Shown: piece after piece, positions 44,947 through 57,944 of the stretch
Numbering within the stretch: the first letter of the stretch is position 1
How the letters are laid out: every line of letters begins with the position of its first letter
Assembly (NCBI GenBank): GCA_033439265.1
Contig: JAVTVX010000001.1
Span: 12,604,608 to 12,668,607, forward strand
Reading direction: 5' to 3'
Length of the DNA: 64,000 nucleotides
Origin: Dillenia suffruticosa
Lineage: Eukaryota > Streptophyta > Magnoliopsida > Dilleniales > Dilleniaceae
Notes under the pieces: model-generated
Database searches by the model: none
What the model was told of the DNA's origin: nothing
The model's input: the letters and a program-made list of their open reading frames with translations, nothing else
Position numbers and translations under genes: made by a program

Positions 44947-45950
44947 CCTTGTGTGTATTAATGTGAACCTCACAAATTCACCTCACTACCACCTCTACTT
45001 TAATTTTATGTTCTTCACAGGTACGAAACGCTCTTGCCTGACTTTATCACCCTCACTTTTCATGACTCTTATTTAATCACACCCTCATATTTTCTAGATG
45101 TTGAACTTTTGAATTTTCATTACATAGATTACATACGAATAACCAACCCTTTACATTACCTCCCCCTTCCAAGCGGTTAGAGAGGGGTTTTCCTCCGGTG
45201 GCTTTTCCGTCTAGTTGATTCCGCAGTTAAGACGCATCTGACGTTACCGTCACTTTGAAATCGGTGGGACCCACAAAGGCCAAAGACCTGTTTTGGGTGT
45301 CTCATGCAGGCCCACACCACCTCCTATGGTCAATATGAACGTAATTGAAGTAAAATCACGTCCTGATTATATATTTGATATTAAATTAAATCAATAAAAA
45401 AATATAAGATAAAAGCAAAAAGAAAATATTATCTTCCTGTGTTATCATGCAACCAACTTTAGAACGTGGATATGATTGGTTATTTGAAGTACAATTTTAA
45501 TGACAAGTTAAAAATTATAAGAATTTTGTATCCATATAATCAAATTTGAAAAATGCTATTATCTAACCCCGCCTAAATCAACGGTTACCATTCCACCTGC
45601 TGATCACAATGACTCCTATCACCGTAGCTAGGGAAAATGAAATTCTCTTTTTGCCTGTGGCATCATAACTTTTCCAAATGAAAAATCATTTGCTCAACAT
45701 GTGCTTCACCCTTTACTCATCAAGGAATCTCAAATTAAATTATTACATTGGGGATTAACATTCCACTTTGTATCCTTGAACTTTTTTCCTTTTTTGGGTA
45801 AATTACAACTTGACCCTCAACAAATTCTTGATAAAACTTTCGGATTTCTATACTAACAGTGGAACTTTGTTAACTCGCACGCATGGCAACGTGTGAAAGG
45901 GGAGTACGCCTGCTTTAAATTGAATCAACTCATTGCACCGCCTGAAGTTA

Positions 45951-45954
<4 letters not shown>
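44944..45954. other. Intergenic region upstream of FAMA
   Basis: No gene or mobile element border is supported. This is the likely site of FAMA regulatory elements. Another GA tract ends the region (about 45955-45988). Confidence 0.5.
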
Positions 45955-45990
<36 letters not shown>

Positions 45991-46009
45991 CGACAGTGTC
46001 AAAGTAATC

Positions 46010-46101
46010 TTTTTTTTTTTTTTTTTTTTATTACATTTTGAGCTCTAGTTCTTAAGGGTAGGGTAGGAAAAAGGGACCGTACCACTAGACTGAAGGCAGG
46101 A
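46010..46101 (-). mobile_element. Short antisense SINE fragment
   Basis: A 92 bp insertion begins (plus strand) with a T run of about 20, the complement of an A tail. It is flanked by TCAAAGTAATC on both sides (45999-46009 and 46102-46112). On the minus strand it starts CCTGCCTTCAGTCTAGTGG and carries a box A-like TAGTGGTACGG. It is too short for a whole SINE, so probably truncated. Confidence 0.7.
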
Positions 46102-46112
46102 TCAAAGTAATC

Positions 46113-46974
46113 CGTTTACTCGCCATCCTCTATTCTCAGAATTTCTAGGGCTTTCATAAAACCCAAGATTAGATTAACAAAGCCCCAATGATGCATTGAT
46201 GCGGAATTTTTTTTATTTGGAGATCTGTTCTGTTACCCACAAGCCATGGCCAGCAATCCTCAGACCTTATTAACATTACCGATGCCCCATACAGCCCAGA
46301 TAGAAATTTCATCATCCCTACATGGTATTCCCCACGGAACATGCATCCACAAGCAGAACTCAAACACCACATAGATGCAGTAAAAGAAATGAGAAATCTC
46401 AACTTGTCGCATTGAGGAGAAACGAGTGGAAAATGATGTCAAGATAAAACAATACCCAAATCATAAAACTCGAAGGGCAATGGAAAGCCCAAGGCACACA
46501 TTTCTTTCCAATTTAATTATGCCCCTTTCCGTGGAAAAGGGTATTATAAAAAATTCAGAAGCAAAAGAGAGGAGAGAGAGCGACAAAGGAGTATCTGTGA
46601 CTTTAAGCACCATGGGCTTCAGGGCGCTGCAGAATATCCGGATGTTGGAGAAAATGTTCTCTACGCTCACAGGTGAAAACACAAAGAAGATTATGGGAAG
46701 TTCAATGCTAATGCTATTGCAGTTCCCGCCTTATCCCCATTTGCAAAGTATATCTTAAAAGAGAGAAACACAGTAGAGAATAACAGAAGCAGCTGCATCA
46801 AAGCTAAAAACCTTGAAAGCTCACTTGGAACCGGCAAGGATGTGCGGGAGTTTTAAGCAATTGCTGGGTTCAGCTTTCAACTTCTTTTCCAAGTAGAGAA
46901 TTAACATCTCAGCCTAAATCCCCTGGAATGCAAAACCCAGCTTTCCAAAAGTAAGCAACTAATCAACAATGAGA
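46113..46974 (-). other. RPN2 3' flank, including the 3' untranslated region
   Basis: After the RPN2 stop (46975) there are about 860 bp of mixed composition. Part of it should be the 3' untranslated region. No clear polyadenylation signal could be chosen with confidence, and the short frames here are not supported as genes. Confidence 0.5.
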
Positions 46975-49030
46975 TCATGAAGAATATTCAAATGGCTGAG
47001 GTGGTTGAGGTTCCTCATCGACAGCCATGGCCGAGGCTGAACTGTGCTGCCCTGCAGTAGTATTACCAGCAGGTGATGCGGTTGATGAGGGTGTGTCAGT
47101 GAGCGATAGCACCTCTGGTTCTGTTGGGCGTAGATCTCTCAAGAGGACAAATCCTGAAGGGGCAGACTTTACAGGCACATATCTGCTGTCCTCCATAAAT
47201 TTAATGAATTTCTCCTGAACAGGAACTACCCGAGCCGGATTAGTAAGAATCTCAAAAGAAGGCTCAGGCTCTGTCTTCTTTTCTGTGGGGCTATCAACCT
47301 GCCAAATTACAAAGCAAAGTTAAAATGTTTAGCAAAGCAAAAGGGAAGCAAAAAGGGACATATCGATGACATTTTACGAACTCTGAAATTAACTAAAAAA
47401 TAAAAAGGAAAATAAAATTTTTAGCCTTGGAAAGAGAGGCCAAAAAGCATTTGAGGGAACAGACCAGAGTCATCAAACACTGAACTAGGGCCAATATCTT
47501 TGTATTACCTGCATGCTATCCCCTTCCTTGTCACTTGGGGATTTCCCTTTTCCAGTATTAGGACCAGCAGATGATTCAGCTGCTAACTTCTCTGCAATTG
47601 CCTTCTGTTCTGCCTCTTTCTTTGCCCTAGTTCTGGCTTTTGCAGAGATAGATAGAACTGCGGTAGGAAGTTTTACTGTGGACGTCGCAGTTGGAACAGT
47701 AGTTGGCTTAGGGTATTCAAACAGGGATGGTTTTGCATTGGATAAGAACTCAAATTTTGGAACTTTCAGGTCATGGTTAAGTCCAATGAACGCTGTGGGG
47801 GAGAATGACAGGCTTACAAAATATATCAAGGGATACCAATACCAAAACTGACTGAATACAGCTAGTCCAACAACCGCAGTAACCTTATCATGTTTTGTCT
47901 TTGAAAGCAGCCGGATAGTTACATTCCTTCCACCAGCATCAAGAATTCCAGAGGCCAAGATCGCCCCCATTTTGCTCATTGTATCTTCATGCTTATCAAG
48001 AATGATTTTCTCCAACTGCCTCCTGTAGGAAACAGATTCTCAGATTATGAAAAGAAGTTGACAGAAAAAAAAGGAATAAATTAATAAACAAAACTCTTAA
48101 AATACCTGAATGTTCCAACACGAGAATCACTGGCTTCACTGGTTTGCACCATGACCATGGCCATTGCAATAAGGGCACCTTGACGAACAAAATCGACAAC
48201 ATCTGATGTAAGAGGCTCTAGCAAGGATATAGCTTCACTCAGACCAGTACCAGCACAAGAAATGCCCACAGCAAGAGCTGCACCATAACGAACATGTGGG
48301 TTGTAGGACTCGGACAATAGGGACACAATTCGAGGAGTCTGCAGTTAAGCAGCAAGACAAAGTTATGAACAACTAATATCACTGTTCTGCAGTGCAACCC
48401 TCGATTGTTATGCTAATCATATCCACACAATCACCATGATTAAATCCGAGCACACACAAAGAACAATAAAGATTCAAGCAAAGAATACATTAAAGGATTG
48501 ATTACATCTGGGGGTCCTAAACTTTGCCCCAGATTTTGAACAGTTTCTAAGATTTATTTTGTTTTATAGAGGTCCTAAAAATCTGTTTTTTCTTGATCAA
48601 ATACATACCATGCTTTTCTTAGTGGTGATAGGAGAACTAAATTAAAAATTATTAAATGAGTTATTAGAATAAATAAGACAAGCTCCAAAATTAGAAAAGG
48701 GCAACAACTGGCCGCTAATATCATCTTCCTTTGCTTTTTCTTTCTTTTCCATTAGTCAAATCTCTCTTCCCTCTCCACCTACCACCTCTTCTTTTACTTT
48801 TTCTTCTACCACTCTTCTTCTCTTTGTTTCTCTCAGCCATATGACCATGGGACAAGATCATCACCAGATATACCAATAAATAAAATTATCTTTCTTTGAC
48901 CAGATCTTGTCCAAATGAAGCCGATAAGATGGTCCATATCCACTTACATTATGCAGGGAACACCAGTGGAAAGACACTCAATTCTTCCTTGGCCCTTGGT
49001 TACTAGTATTCCCAAATTACTGAGGCAGCT

Positions 49031-49065
<35 letters not shown>

Positions 49066-52000
49066 GCTAATCGGTATATTTAAGCATTTTCATCCAGATG
49101 CAGCAATATCAGTATTTTCATCCATTCTGTTAGGGTTGCATACATTTCATACAAAAAGATAAAGTTTTAAAACCTCAAAGCCACAAAATGGAGTTGAGGG
49201 AATAAAATGAAAATATGAAGCAAGTTTTAAGGACCACGCATGTATTTAACCTATGACCCGCACACACATACTATGAAAACAATAAAGTAGCAGTAGCTAG
49301 GTTGTAACAATACTAAAAGAACAGAAAACAAAAAACAAATGCAAAAGCAGGAAACAAGTACTAAATAGGACAGAAGAGATTACAGGTATGATAGATGGAA
49401 CCAAGAGATATAGCTATGAGAGACTTAAGAGAAAGAAACTTTTCCAGCTCTCCCAAAGAGAGATGAGTCTAGCAACAGCCAACACAATTACTTATTGTAT
49501 TTCAAAGCAGAAACCACTTTTGAGAAGCAGAAACCACCAACCTGCTCTGGCTCAGAGTACAAGACAAACCCAAGCGCTAGAACAGCAGTCCTGCGAACAT
49601 CATCATTCACATCTGACACAGCAAAGTGCAGCAGCTGCCGGATGGCCTTGTTGTTTGCTGTTCCCCTGTAGGCCAATGCCAAGGCATACATTCCACCATA
49701 GCGCAGAATGGGATCCTGGTCACGTGTCATCTGCTCAATTAGTGTGTCGGCCTCTTCTTCTCTTCCATACACTGTAAGGGCTATCCCCAGTGCCAAGCCC
49801 CTGCAAAACAATAACAAGTCAAACAAGAAAACAAGAAACTATATCGTATATGCATAAAAGGCTTAAATATCACCAGATAAATCTAACTTTACCTAATGAT
49901 CTTCTCATGCTGTGTCTCATGAGCATAAGTAAGCATCTCGCTTGCCTTCTCACTCGCTGTTCCAACCATGAGTAAACCCATACTGATGCCAGCAGCTTCA
50001 CCAGCAACAGCACTATCTGTATAAAGCACACTCTTTATATCATCGTATATCTCTTCATCAGCAGTTCCCAAAGCTGCCAAGCCAAGACCTAAGCATGCGC
50101 CATGCTGAATAACCTGCAACAATAAAAAATTTGATAATAACCCTGAGACTGAATTAAGAAATTTATAGCTAGGAAAGAATTTTTTTTCCCAATAAATATA
50201 ATCACCTCAACATTTGTGTTGCGCAAGCTATCACGAAGGAATTGTTTGATTCCCTCCCCATGATTAGCATGAATAAGGCCCAAAGCATAGAGGGCACCAC
50301 CTTCAGAGTATGGACTGCCACCACCACCAGCCCCACCCTGTGGTAAGTAAGGTGCCATTAATGACCTTCCTTGCTGCAGGTGACCTCTATGGATAACACC
50401 TAGTCCTGCTGTGGCACTAAATTTGGCCCAGTTTGTGGCTCTACTAAGCCAATCCTATTGACACATGAGAAACACAATTAAAATAGTATACTAGAACTCC
50501 AAAACCACCATAAAACAAAGCAGAGAAAGAACTTTATGAAATTAAAATTAATTAATTCACCAGATTCTCTCTCAGAAAGGTATCTACTGTCGTTCCAGCA
50601 TGCATTATAGCATTTGCATAAATTGTTGCACTATGGCATACACTATTCCTCATCTCCACAGACTGCTTTATTGTCTTCAGAATAAGAAGATCCGACCTAT
50701 ATGCAAAAAACCAAAAAGTTTAGCATTTCAAACTTCTACAAGAGCTGGAAATATAACAAACAGCAACAAGTTACTCACTTGTTATGACTATACAAAAATT
50801 GTAAAGTCAATTGTATTGATGTCTCTCCAGACAAAATTCCCTTGATCTTGGCCAGACTCTCTGCATACATGGCTTCACTGGGGTCTATTTCAATTGCATT
50901 TGCATCAGGAGCACGAGAACTATCAGACATTTGAACATCACCAGCTGCAGTACCACTTCCACTTTGAGCAGACTCTGCCTCAGTAGGCTGCGGTTGCACT
51001 GGTTCTGAAGGTCGTGACTTAGGTTGAGAAAGGCGATCTCTCACTTTCAGGAGAAAAGCCTGGTTCTCATTCTCCACAAGATCAAAAGATATTTGAAATG
51101 CCAAAAGAGACTCATCCTTATTTCCAGAGCGCGTCAGTTTTTCCAATATGCTCGCAACACCTTCATGTTCATCCAGGAACATAAGGCACTGACAAATACT
51201 AATATAATCCGGGGAGGGTAGCTTTTGATAAACTTTAACAAGAAGACGAAGCACCTGTAAACATTTAATGATTAATCAACTAATCCAAATAAATAAATTA
51301 AAACACTCGTCAAAATTTTCCCTCAAAAGAGAACTCGAGCACAAGGTTAATATGTTTTAGATGCAGAGCACACCACAAAAATCCCAGTAAAATTTATGTG
51401 CTCAACACTCATACCTATACCCATGCAGTGCCAATTGACACTGATAGGACCAGGCAAAGCAAAGATTCCATGTAATACAAATTGAGAATATATTGGTAGT
51501 CATAACTATAAAATATAAACCAGGACAAGTAGATTCTCCATAAGTGTAAAGGATTAAACCACTATCAATAATCAGAGATCTGACCATGAGTACACGTCAA
51601 CACCAGAATTGGGTATGGAAATTCTGTGCCCATGCAACTTGCATCAATATAAGCACAACCAATAGTTGGAAATGCATGGTCCAATCTATCATTTTTATTA
51701 GTGTAGACAAAATTATGAGAGGAACTAGAGCAAACTTATTCCATGCGTCTTAGTCCACCATATATTAGTATTTATATCAACTTGAAGACAATACTTGCAC
51801 ATGACATATCAGCCAATCTCAAAAAGATTTTGATATATATTGTGGATATCATGGAAAAAATGTTCTTTTCCAACATAGAAATAAACATTTCAAGCAAAAA
51901 AAAAAGACAACAAATGGTACATCCTACCTGCACATAATGACCCACAACAACAACACATACAAGAATAGTCGGATTATACTTTTCGAGCACTTATATGATG

Positions 52001-55000
52001 GTTATGCATATTATTTTTTGCCCATGTAAATCTCTTATATTTCCTACCCACTCTCTGCCAATATACTCTTTTTTCTATTAACCCCATCCATATACCACTG
52101 GCACAGAACTGCCCATGGAAGAGCTCAGAAACACAAACAAGGAAAATTAATCCTCAAACAGCATCCATACAAGCTTTTAATTAATAAAAATTCTGGAGAA
52201 CAAGGAGTCTTGCAACATTCTACCTCATGTCTATATTCTCTCCGGTTCACAAAGGAATGTGAGACATTGATGCAGTATGATAATGTTCCCTGAACATTAT
52301 CACTCCTGGTAATTGCTTCCTCAAGCTTGTCAAGTCTTCGGCATTCAATAGCCATGCCCATTGCTTGTTGGTACTTTCCATCCATAATACACCTAAAAGA
52401 ACAGCACTGTTATTTAGAGAGAGAGATTCATAACTACCAAGCTCCTTTGGGTTGAGTGGTCGGACACTCTACCCCGTTAACCAGAGGTCTCAAGTTCGAG
52501 TCCTAGTAATGACGAAAAAGGATTTGGGAGAGCCAACCCCTAAAATAGCCCCCACAGTGCTCAAACTGGATTAGTCGAGCAAATCCCAGATCCGGTGGTG
52601 GAAAAAAAAAAAAGATTCATAACTTATAAATTTTCACATACTTATCTAGCATTCTTTCTACAATAGCCTCCAACCTAGGATCCACAATTGCCTCTTCATT
52701 TGACTCTGCTGCCTTGGTCTTAATGCTGGCATATTCATCAATAGCCTTTGCTGAAGGGTGAAACAACCAATAAAACTTTAGCATAAAATTTTGGCACTTA
52801 GAAAATGAGCATTGCAAGGTTTGTAAGAATCATTTACTTACCAAGCAGAGTGTGGACATAATCAGAATCCTCTGAAACATCAAACAAAGGACCAGCTCCA
52901 AGTGCGTAGGACAGTGAGTCATTATGCTCACCAAGGTAATAGAATACCTGAATGATAAGTTATGCCGTCAATGTAAAGTGCAAAAATTTGTTTTAGTACT
53001 TTCAAGAAATTGTTCTGATCTTTCTTTTCTATTTGTGATCACCATTAGAGAAAATTTTAGAACATAGCAATCTTCTTTGCAATGTTGACCATTTCCCAAT
53101 TATGGGCCTAAAAATATAAAATGAATTTGTTCATTAATGATCACATTGCTGAGACACAAGTGTCCACCAATGCCTGGTTCTGCTAGGTAAACAGAAATCT
53201 CTTCTTTAACAAGAAAGGCCAGAACCACAAATGAACGCCATGAACTTTAGGCCTACTTTCAAATAACCACTAAATTTTATGGTTAATTCACCCACAACCT
53301 TTAAAATAAGCCATTCAGCCCTACAATTGGAAGACTTAGAAACTTAAAAGTTGTGCTCAAAACAACTGACCCGTCTTTCTCTTCTCTGTCTTTCCAGCAA
53401 AAGTAAAACAATCAAAAGAGACAGGAAATAGGAGAAAAGGGACTCGTTTGGAAACCAAATATAAATTTCTTGTGAAAATTTCAGCCCAGAGAGTCAAATT
53501 CGATGAAAGATAAAAAGAAAACTAAAAAAAAATAACAAACAAACAAACAAAAAGAAAACTGAAAGAGTTGGCAGAAAAATGTTGTTTCTAGGAATGTCAT
53601 GAACTTACATCGGAGAGATAAGAAAAAGGAAGAAAGTTAATGGTGCACACAATTTCAAGGATTTCAATTCCTCACAAACAATCAAAAGGAGAGATGGGGT
53701 ACGGAGCCTTAACCTCATCCAACTAGAAAGGGGACATTGGAACTTATATCAAAAGTTTTGGGTGTTATTGACCATAATTAAATTAAGATGCTATTTGAAA
53801 GTAAGTTCAAAGTTCAAGGGATCATGGAAATGGCACACCAAGTTTCTGAAACAGATCTCCGATGTATTCTCTGCAGTGAAGAAAAAAAAAATGGAAACTG
53901 GAGAAAGAGGGTGGTCTGCAAGCGACATTGATGTTGGTAACAATGAATGAGAATAAAATTAGACCCCACCAGAATATGAAGTCTGTAAAAGAAGCTGGGT
54001 CATCAAAAAACTATATTTTGGTGTTGATCAAGCACCCTGTTTGTATGACTGAAGCATCTACACCAAAACCGCTAAATAAGAAAACCATCTTTCCTAGAGA
54101 CAAAGAAAGTGGGTTTGCAGCATGCAACATATAACTAGTTTAATGAAATGTGCAAGGGATCCATATTCTCCTTCCAGAGCCAGAAAAAGTCATAAAAAAT
54201 ATATATATTGAGTGCTCATGGAAGCAAAGTCTGCTGGAATAAATGATGTCTCACAAAATCAAGCAGTATATAGAATACCAAAGAAACCAGAAAAATAGAA
54301 TATAAGAGTAAAATGTGCAGACATATACAAGGACAACCTTTGAAACAAGCAGGGCAGCAAGTTGTCTTTGTTCAAACTCTTCATCTTCATACAGGCTCTC
54401 TCTGGAACACAAAATAAGAGTTAGTAATGAAGAAGTTAATTAACTGCCAATTGAACATTCATTCACCACATACAAGCACCTAGAAGTTTAGAAGCAGCAC
54501 AAGAAAAACAGTCACATCACCAAATAATGTAAAAATAAATAAACTAACAATAATACCAGAATCAAGCATCCTCAGTTGTGGAAAAGACGTGGCCCCTTAA
54601 AGGGGTCACAGAGATTCATCATCCTTGAAACTTTTTGATATGCATGGCTTGGCAGAAATCAAAGAGATGGATGCAACAACTACAGTTATTTATTTATTTT
54701 TGGTTATATATCCTAATCATAAAAACTTTCTGAATGTTATGTAAGTATCAAGCAAATTAACTTATAGGATCAGAGCAGGTTATTTTTACGGTGTTCCCCA
54801 TCAACAGAAGAGAAAGAGAAAGGCTGGTCATCACTCATCTTTAGATTACAACGTAAGATTGAGCTCTTCTTTGCTTTGATCGGTGTAAGATTGAAAATCA
54901 ATTTGAATAAAGCAACTTGGTGCCTTAGAGAAAGGAGAACTTTGCTCAAACATTATGTGGAGAGACTTACCACCACCTATGAACTAGGCCGGGCTATCAT

Positions 55001-57701
55001 CCCGATGCTCCTTTTAAGGAGTCCATCTGTCAATCACTGACTCCAAGAACGTTGCAGCAGTTATTTAAGAAATATGTATAGACAAGGGGAGGTACGGGAA
55101 CTTCAGTAAGAACCTTTGTCTTGCTCTCACAACATGTCACTTTTCACTTCCCCAATGGCAAGTAAATTCAAGAAGCTGCAGGGCTTTTCTTCTAAAATTG
55201 TAGTTATGAGAATAAGTTCCACTAAGCATAGTGCAATTTCGGTTCTCACCAGAGGTTATTTGGGTTGAGGTGAGGATCTCTGTATTTTCAATCTTCCAAC
55301 AAAGAATTGAGATTGAGGAATGCAAGTCCGATTCTCAATGGTGCAGATTTGTTGGTGCAAAGAATAGAGAGGAAAGAGTGGTTATGACATTCAAAGGTAG
55401 TTACATCCCCTGGTTGTAGTTAGTGCAACAACAACAATAACAACAATAACAACAATCTGAACCTTAATCCCAACAATTTAGGATCGGCCATTTGAGAGAC
55501 AAGCTTAGGGATTTAAAATAAATAAATAAATAAAAATAAATAAATAAAAATAAATAAATAATAACAATAATAATAGTACTAATAATAATAATAAAATGAA
55601 TAGATAAAAAATAAATAAATATGATGGTTTAATTTGTGCGGAATTTTCTACGTCACTCATTCCTTTCCAGCGTCATCCTCTCGTCTAAACCCTTAACTAT
55701 CATGTCTTTACGGATAATTTATATCCAAGTTTTCAGCAGTCTATTTCTACATTTTACTAGATCCCTTGTTGTAGTTAGTGCAAAGGAATTTAAAGAGGAT
55801 TGATGGATTTACAGTTATACCAGGAACTTCTTTGCCAATAACATGTTGGGACTTCCTCTTAGAAGAGTGACTAGAATATGCATCTTGAGAGAATGTCCTT
55901 TTGCATGGCTTCTAAGTCATGACAACATTATGACTAAAGATAATTACATAAAAAAAGCTTTAATGGCTTGGTACAAAAAGCTACGATCTTTAAATGTCAG
56001 TCTTTTGGTCCATGTATCCTATGGGAGAAGATCATTATTTATGGACCTCTTTGTATTCACATAGCAAGGATCTTCAAAGACTTTAGTTTTGAGAAATTGA
56101 AATGGGGTGGGGAAGCAATCCTCTATTTGTTTTCCGTGTATTCTCATATTGTCTCAAGAGGATTTCGTATCCACCTATTCTATTTTGTACTACTCTTCTC
56201 TCCTTATCGTAATCTCTTTTTTCCTTTCTCTATTGAAAAAGAAAACAAAAACTCATGCAGAAAAGCATGGTGACCCTAGGCAAAAGTCGTGGTGCGAGAA
56301 TTGGGTAAGTTAGTTGATTCTTTGTTTAGTCATAGTGGTAATTCAAGGTTCCATCATTTTGTTTGTGTAGTACAGTGCCCTTGGTTGTAACATCTTTGTT
56401 GCATGGATGGGGCATACAAAATGAGAAAAGCCATTCTAAGCCATGAATGGCCATACCTTTGTGTTTGCTTTGGAGAATAGAGCAATCATTCTTTTAAATG
56501 GGTCAAAGTTGGCATTAAGAAATATCATGAAGGCCTTCCAGGAAACCTCAATGGATGGTCATAATATTAGACCACTCCTTTGCTCTTTCTAGATTTTTAT
56601 GTACACTGCCACATGATGCCTAAGTTGCTTCTCTGCAATGAAGCACATACACGTAAAACACAGTTACAATGACAACAGAAAAATTACATTGGATTTCAGT
56701 ATTGTAATTTATAGTGTCATATCTTCTCATGTTCAAAGCAACATGAAGACAACATGAAGCCAGCTAATTTCTAGCCTTCTAGGATCTAGGAGTGTTACTG
56801 CAATATAGCTTTTCAAACGATCAAAACGAAAAACTAGCCAACCAAAGAGTAAATGGGAATAAATAAAAACAGCTTTCTTTCTAATTTCTTTTTTAACTCT
56901 AGCAGGCATTAGGTGGTGTAATAGTATCTTTTAAATGATTCAACTTCAGTTAATATGTACTTTTTTTTTTAATTCACAATGTACCCTTTACCTTTTTCCA
57001 TGTTCAACACAAGCCACTATAAATCTATTAGTTAGAGGTCAAAAACCCAAAACTCTCTACCCACAAGGCCAAAGCATCCCAGACAAGAAAAGCCACAAAA
57101 AGGTTACTATGAAATCCAAAGGTAACGATTCAATTGCTACAACTTGTTAAAATTATGATACATTCCACCAAAATCAGTGAAGCTGGGATTAACACCACTT
57201 AGTCCTTTTTCCTATGATTTCTCTATAACTCCATTTACTTTCTAAAAAGTTTCCCATTGCACTTCTATTCTGGCAAGGCTTCTAATTAAGCCCTAACCCC
57301 AAAATGAAACACTTCTGAATTTTCAATACCACAGAAAACTGAAGAAACCATTATCGCCTGCAATTATCAAGCCCGACCCAAGCACACACAAAATCAAATT
57401 CCATGGTTTTGTATTGAGAAACTAAGCGCCACAAGAACATTACCAAAAAAGTTCTCATTTTCATGCTCCTCGCAGTCCAAAGCAGTCATACCAAATCGAT
57501 CAAACGAGAACCTCAAGAAGGGAAAAAGGAAAAAAAAAAAAAAAAAAAAAAAAAAGAGGCAAAGGCAAAAGCAAAACCCTAGTTTCCACTAACAAAAACT
57601 AGTTCAATCATACTGCCAGAAGCCCTAAAAATAGCAAAGATCTACAAATCCTGAACTAAAATCCTAATTCAGAGACATTAAAACAAAATTAAACTCCAAG
57701 C

Positions 57702-57743
<42 letters not shown>

Positions 57744-57887
57744 CATGACGGGAACGCTGGTGGAAATCTCGGGCCAGAAGTGGTCAACGAGAGAGACAAG
57801 ATTAGAAAGAGCGTGAAGCTTTAACGATGGATGGCTCTCGTTGAGCATCGCCAAAAGCCCACCAGCAGAACTCACCATCGTCGCCAT
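46975..57887 (-). CDS. RPN2: 26S proteasome regulatory subunit RPN2 (PSMD1 homologue)
   Basis: Thirteen exons on the minus strand: 57745-57887, 54338-54401, 52842-52947, 52642-52750, 52224-52392, 50779-51254, 50561-50696, 50206-50454, 49893-50113, 49542-49800, 48106-48338, 47509-48022 and 46975-47298. The joined frame is 3003 bp, 1000 residues, close to the 1004 I recall for Arabidopsis RPN2a. RPN2 is a scaffold of the base of the 19S particle in cytosol and nucleus. It starts [17 protein letters not shown]; the upstream in-frame codon at 57944 is TTG, not ATG. Helical N-terminal part to about 400; proteasome/cyclosome repeats about 440-760 ([59 protein letters not shown]); a lysine-glutamate-rich KEKE-like stretch about 835-860; and a C-terminal [12 protein letters not shown] tail, matching the RPN13-docking peptide of the family (PPEPFEY in human). 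All splice sites are GT-AG. No defect is seen. Confidence 0.96.
48339..49541 (-). other. RPN2 intron 10
   Basis: A 1203 bp intron with a T run of about 30 (49033-49062) and pyrimidine-rich parts. No gene is recognised within it. Confidence 0.7.
52436..52612 (+). mobile_element. tRNA-derived SINE in RPN2 intron 4
   Basis: A 177 bp insertion, antisense to RPN2, ends in an A run. It has perfect 12 bp duplications AGATTCATAACT at 52424-52435 and 52613-52624. Box A-like TTGAGTGGTCGGACAC and box B-like TCAAGTTCGAGTCC are well preserved, 34 to 40 bp apart. The tail (TTAGTCGAGCAAATC, CCGGTGGTGG) resembles the tail of the SINE at 19524-19736. It lies in a 249 bp intron and makes up most of it. Confidence 0.85.
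54402..57744 (-). other. RPN2 intron 1, with simple repeats
   Basis: A 3.3 kb intron. It holds AAC/AAT arrays (about 55429-55456), a long AAATA array (about 55517-55615), an A run (about 57531-57555), and a (GA)19 tract at 57703-57740. On the transcribed strand this last tract is a CT run that starts just after the GTACCTCT donor. Confidence 0.75.
55770..56080 (+). pseudogene. Possible LINE zinc-binding domain remnant in RPN2 intron 1
   Basis: Frames at 55843-56064 and 55968-56273 together resemble the zinc-binding end of plant LINE reverse transcriptases (a TKDNYIKKA stretch, then [14 protein letters not shown] and IHIARIFK, where the family has LTKDNLIKRG, C-x2-C and H-x-F-x-x-C). Two frames are needed and several residues differ, so this is tentative. 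Confidence 0.35.
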
Positions 57888-57944
57888 CTTCACATACAAC
57901 TCACTAAATCTCCTTCCTCTCCTACTACTGATTCTTTTCTCCAA

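Noticed and set aside
47513..47851. Plus-strand frame of 112 codons opposite RPN2 exon 12
   Set aside because: Shadow of the real RPN2 exon; no family resemblance.
52440..52515. A tRNA gene
   Set aside because: Box A and B are good, but the segment continues into a SINE body with an A tail and target duplications, and the acceptor stem does not pair.
57745..57944. A longer RPN2 N-terminus starting at 57944 (EKRISSRRGRRFSELYVK before MATMVSS)
   Set aside because: The codon at 57944 is TTG, and the family starts at MAT or MAA before [12 protein letters not shown]. The ATG at 57887 is the supported start.
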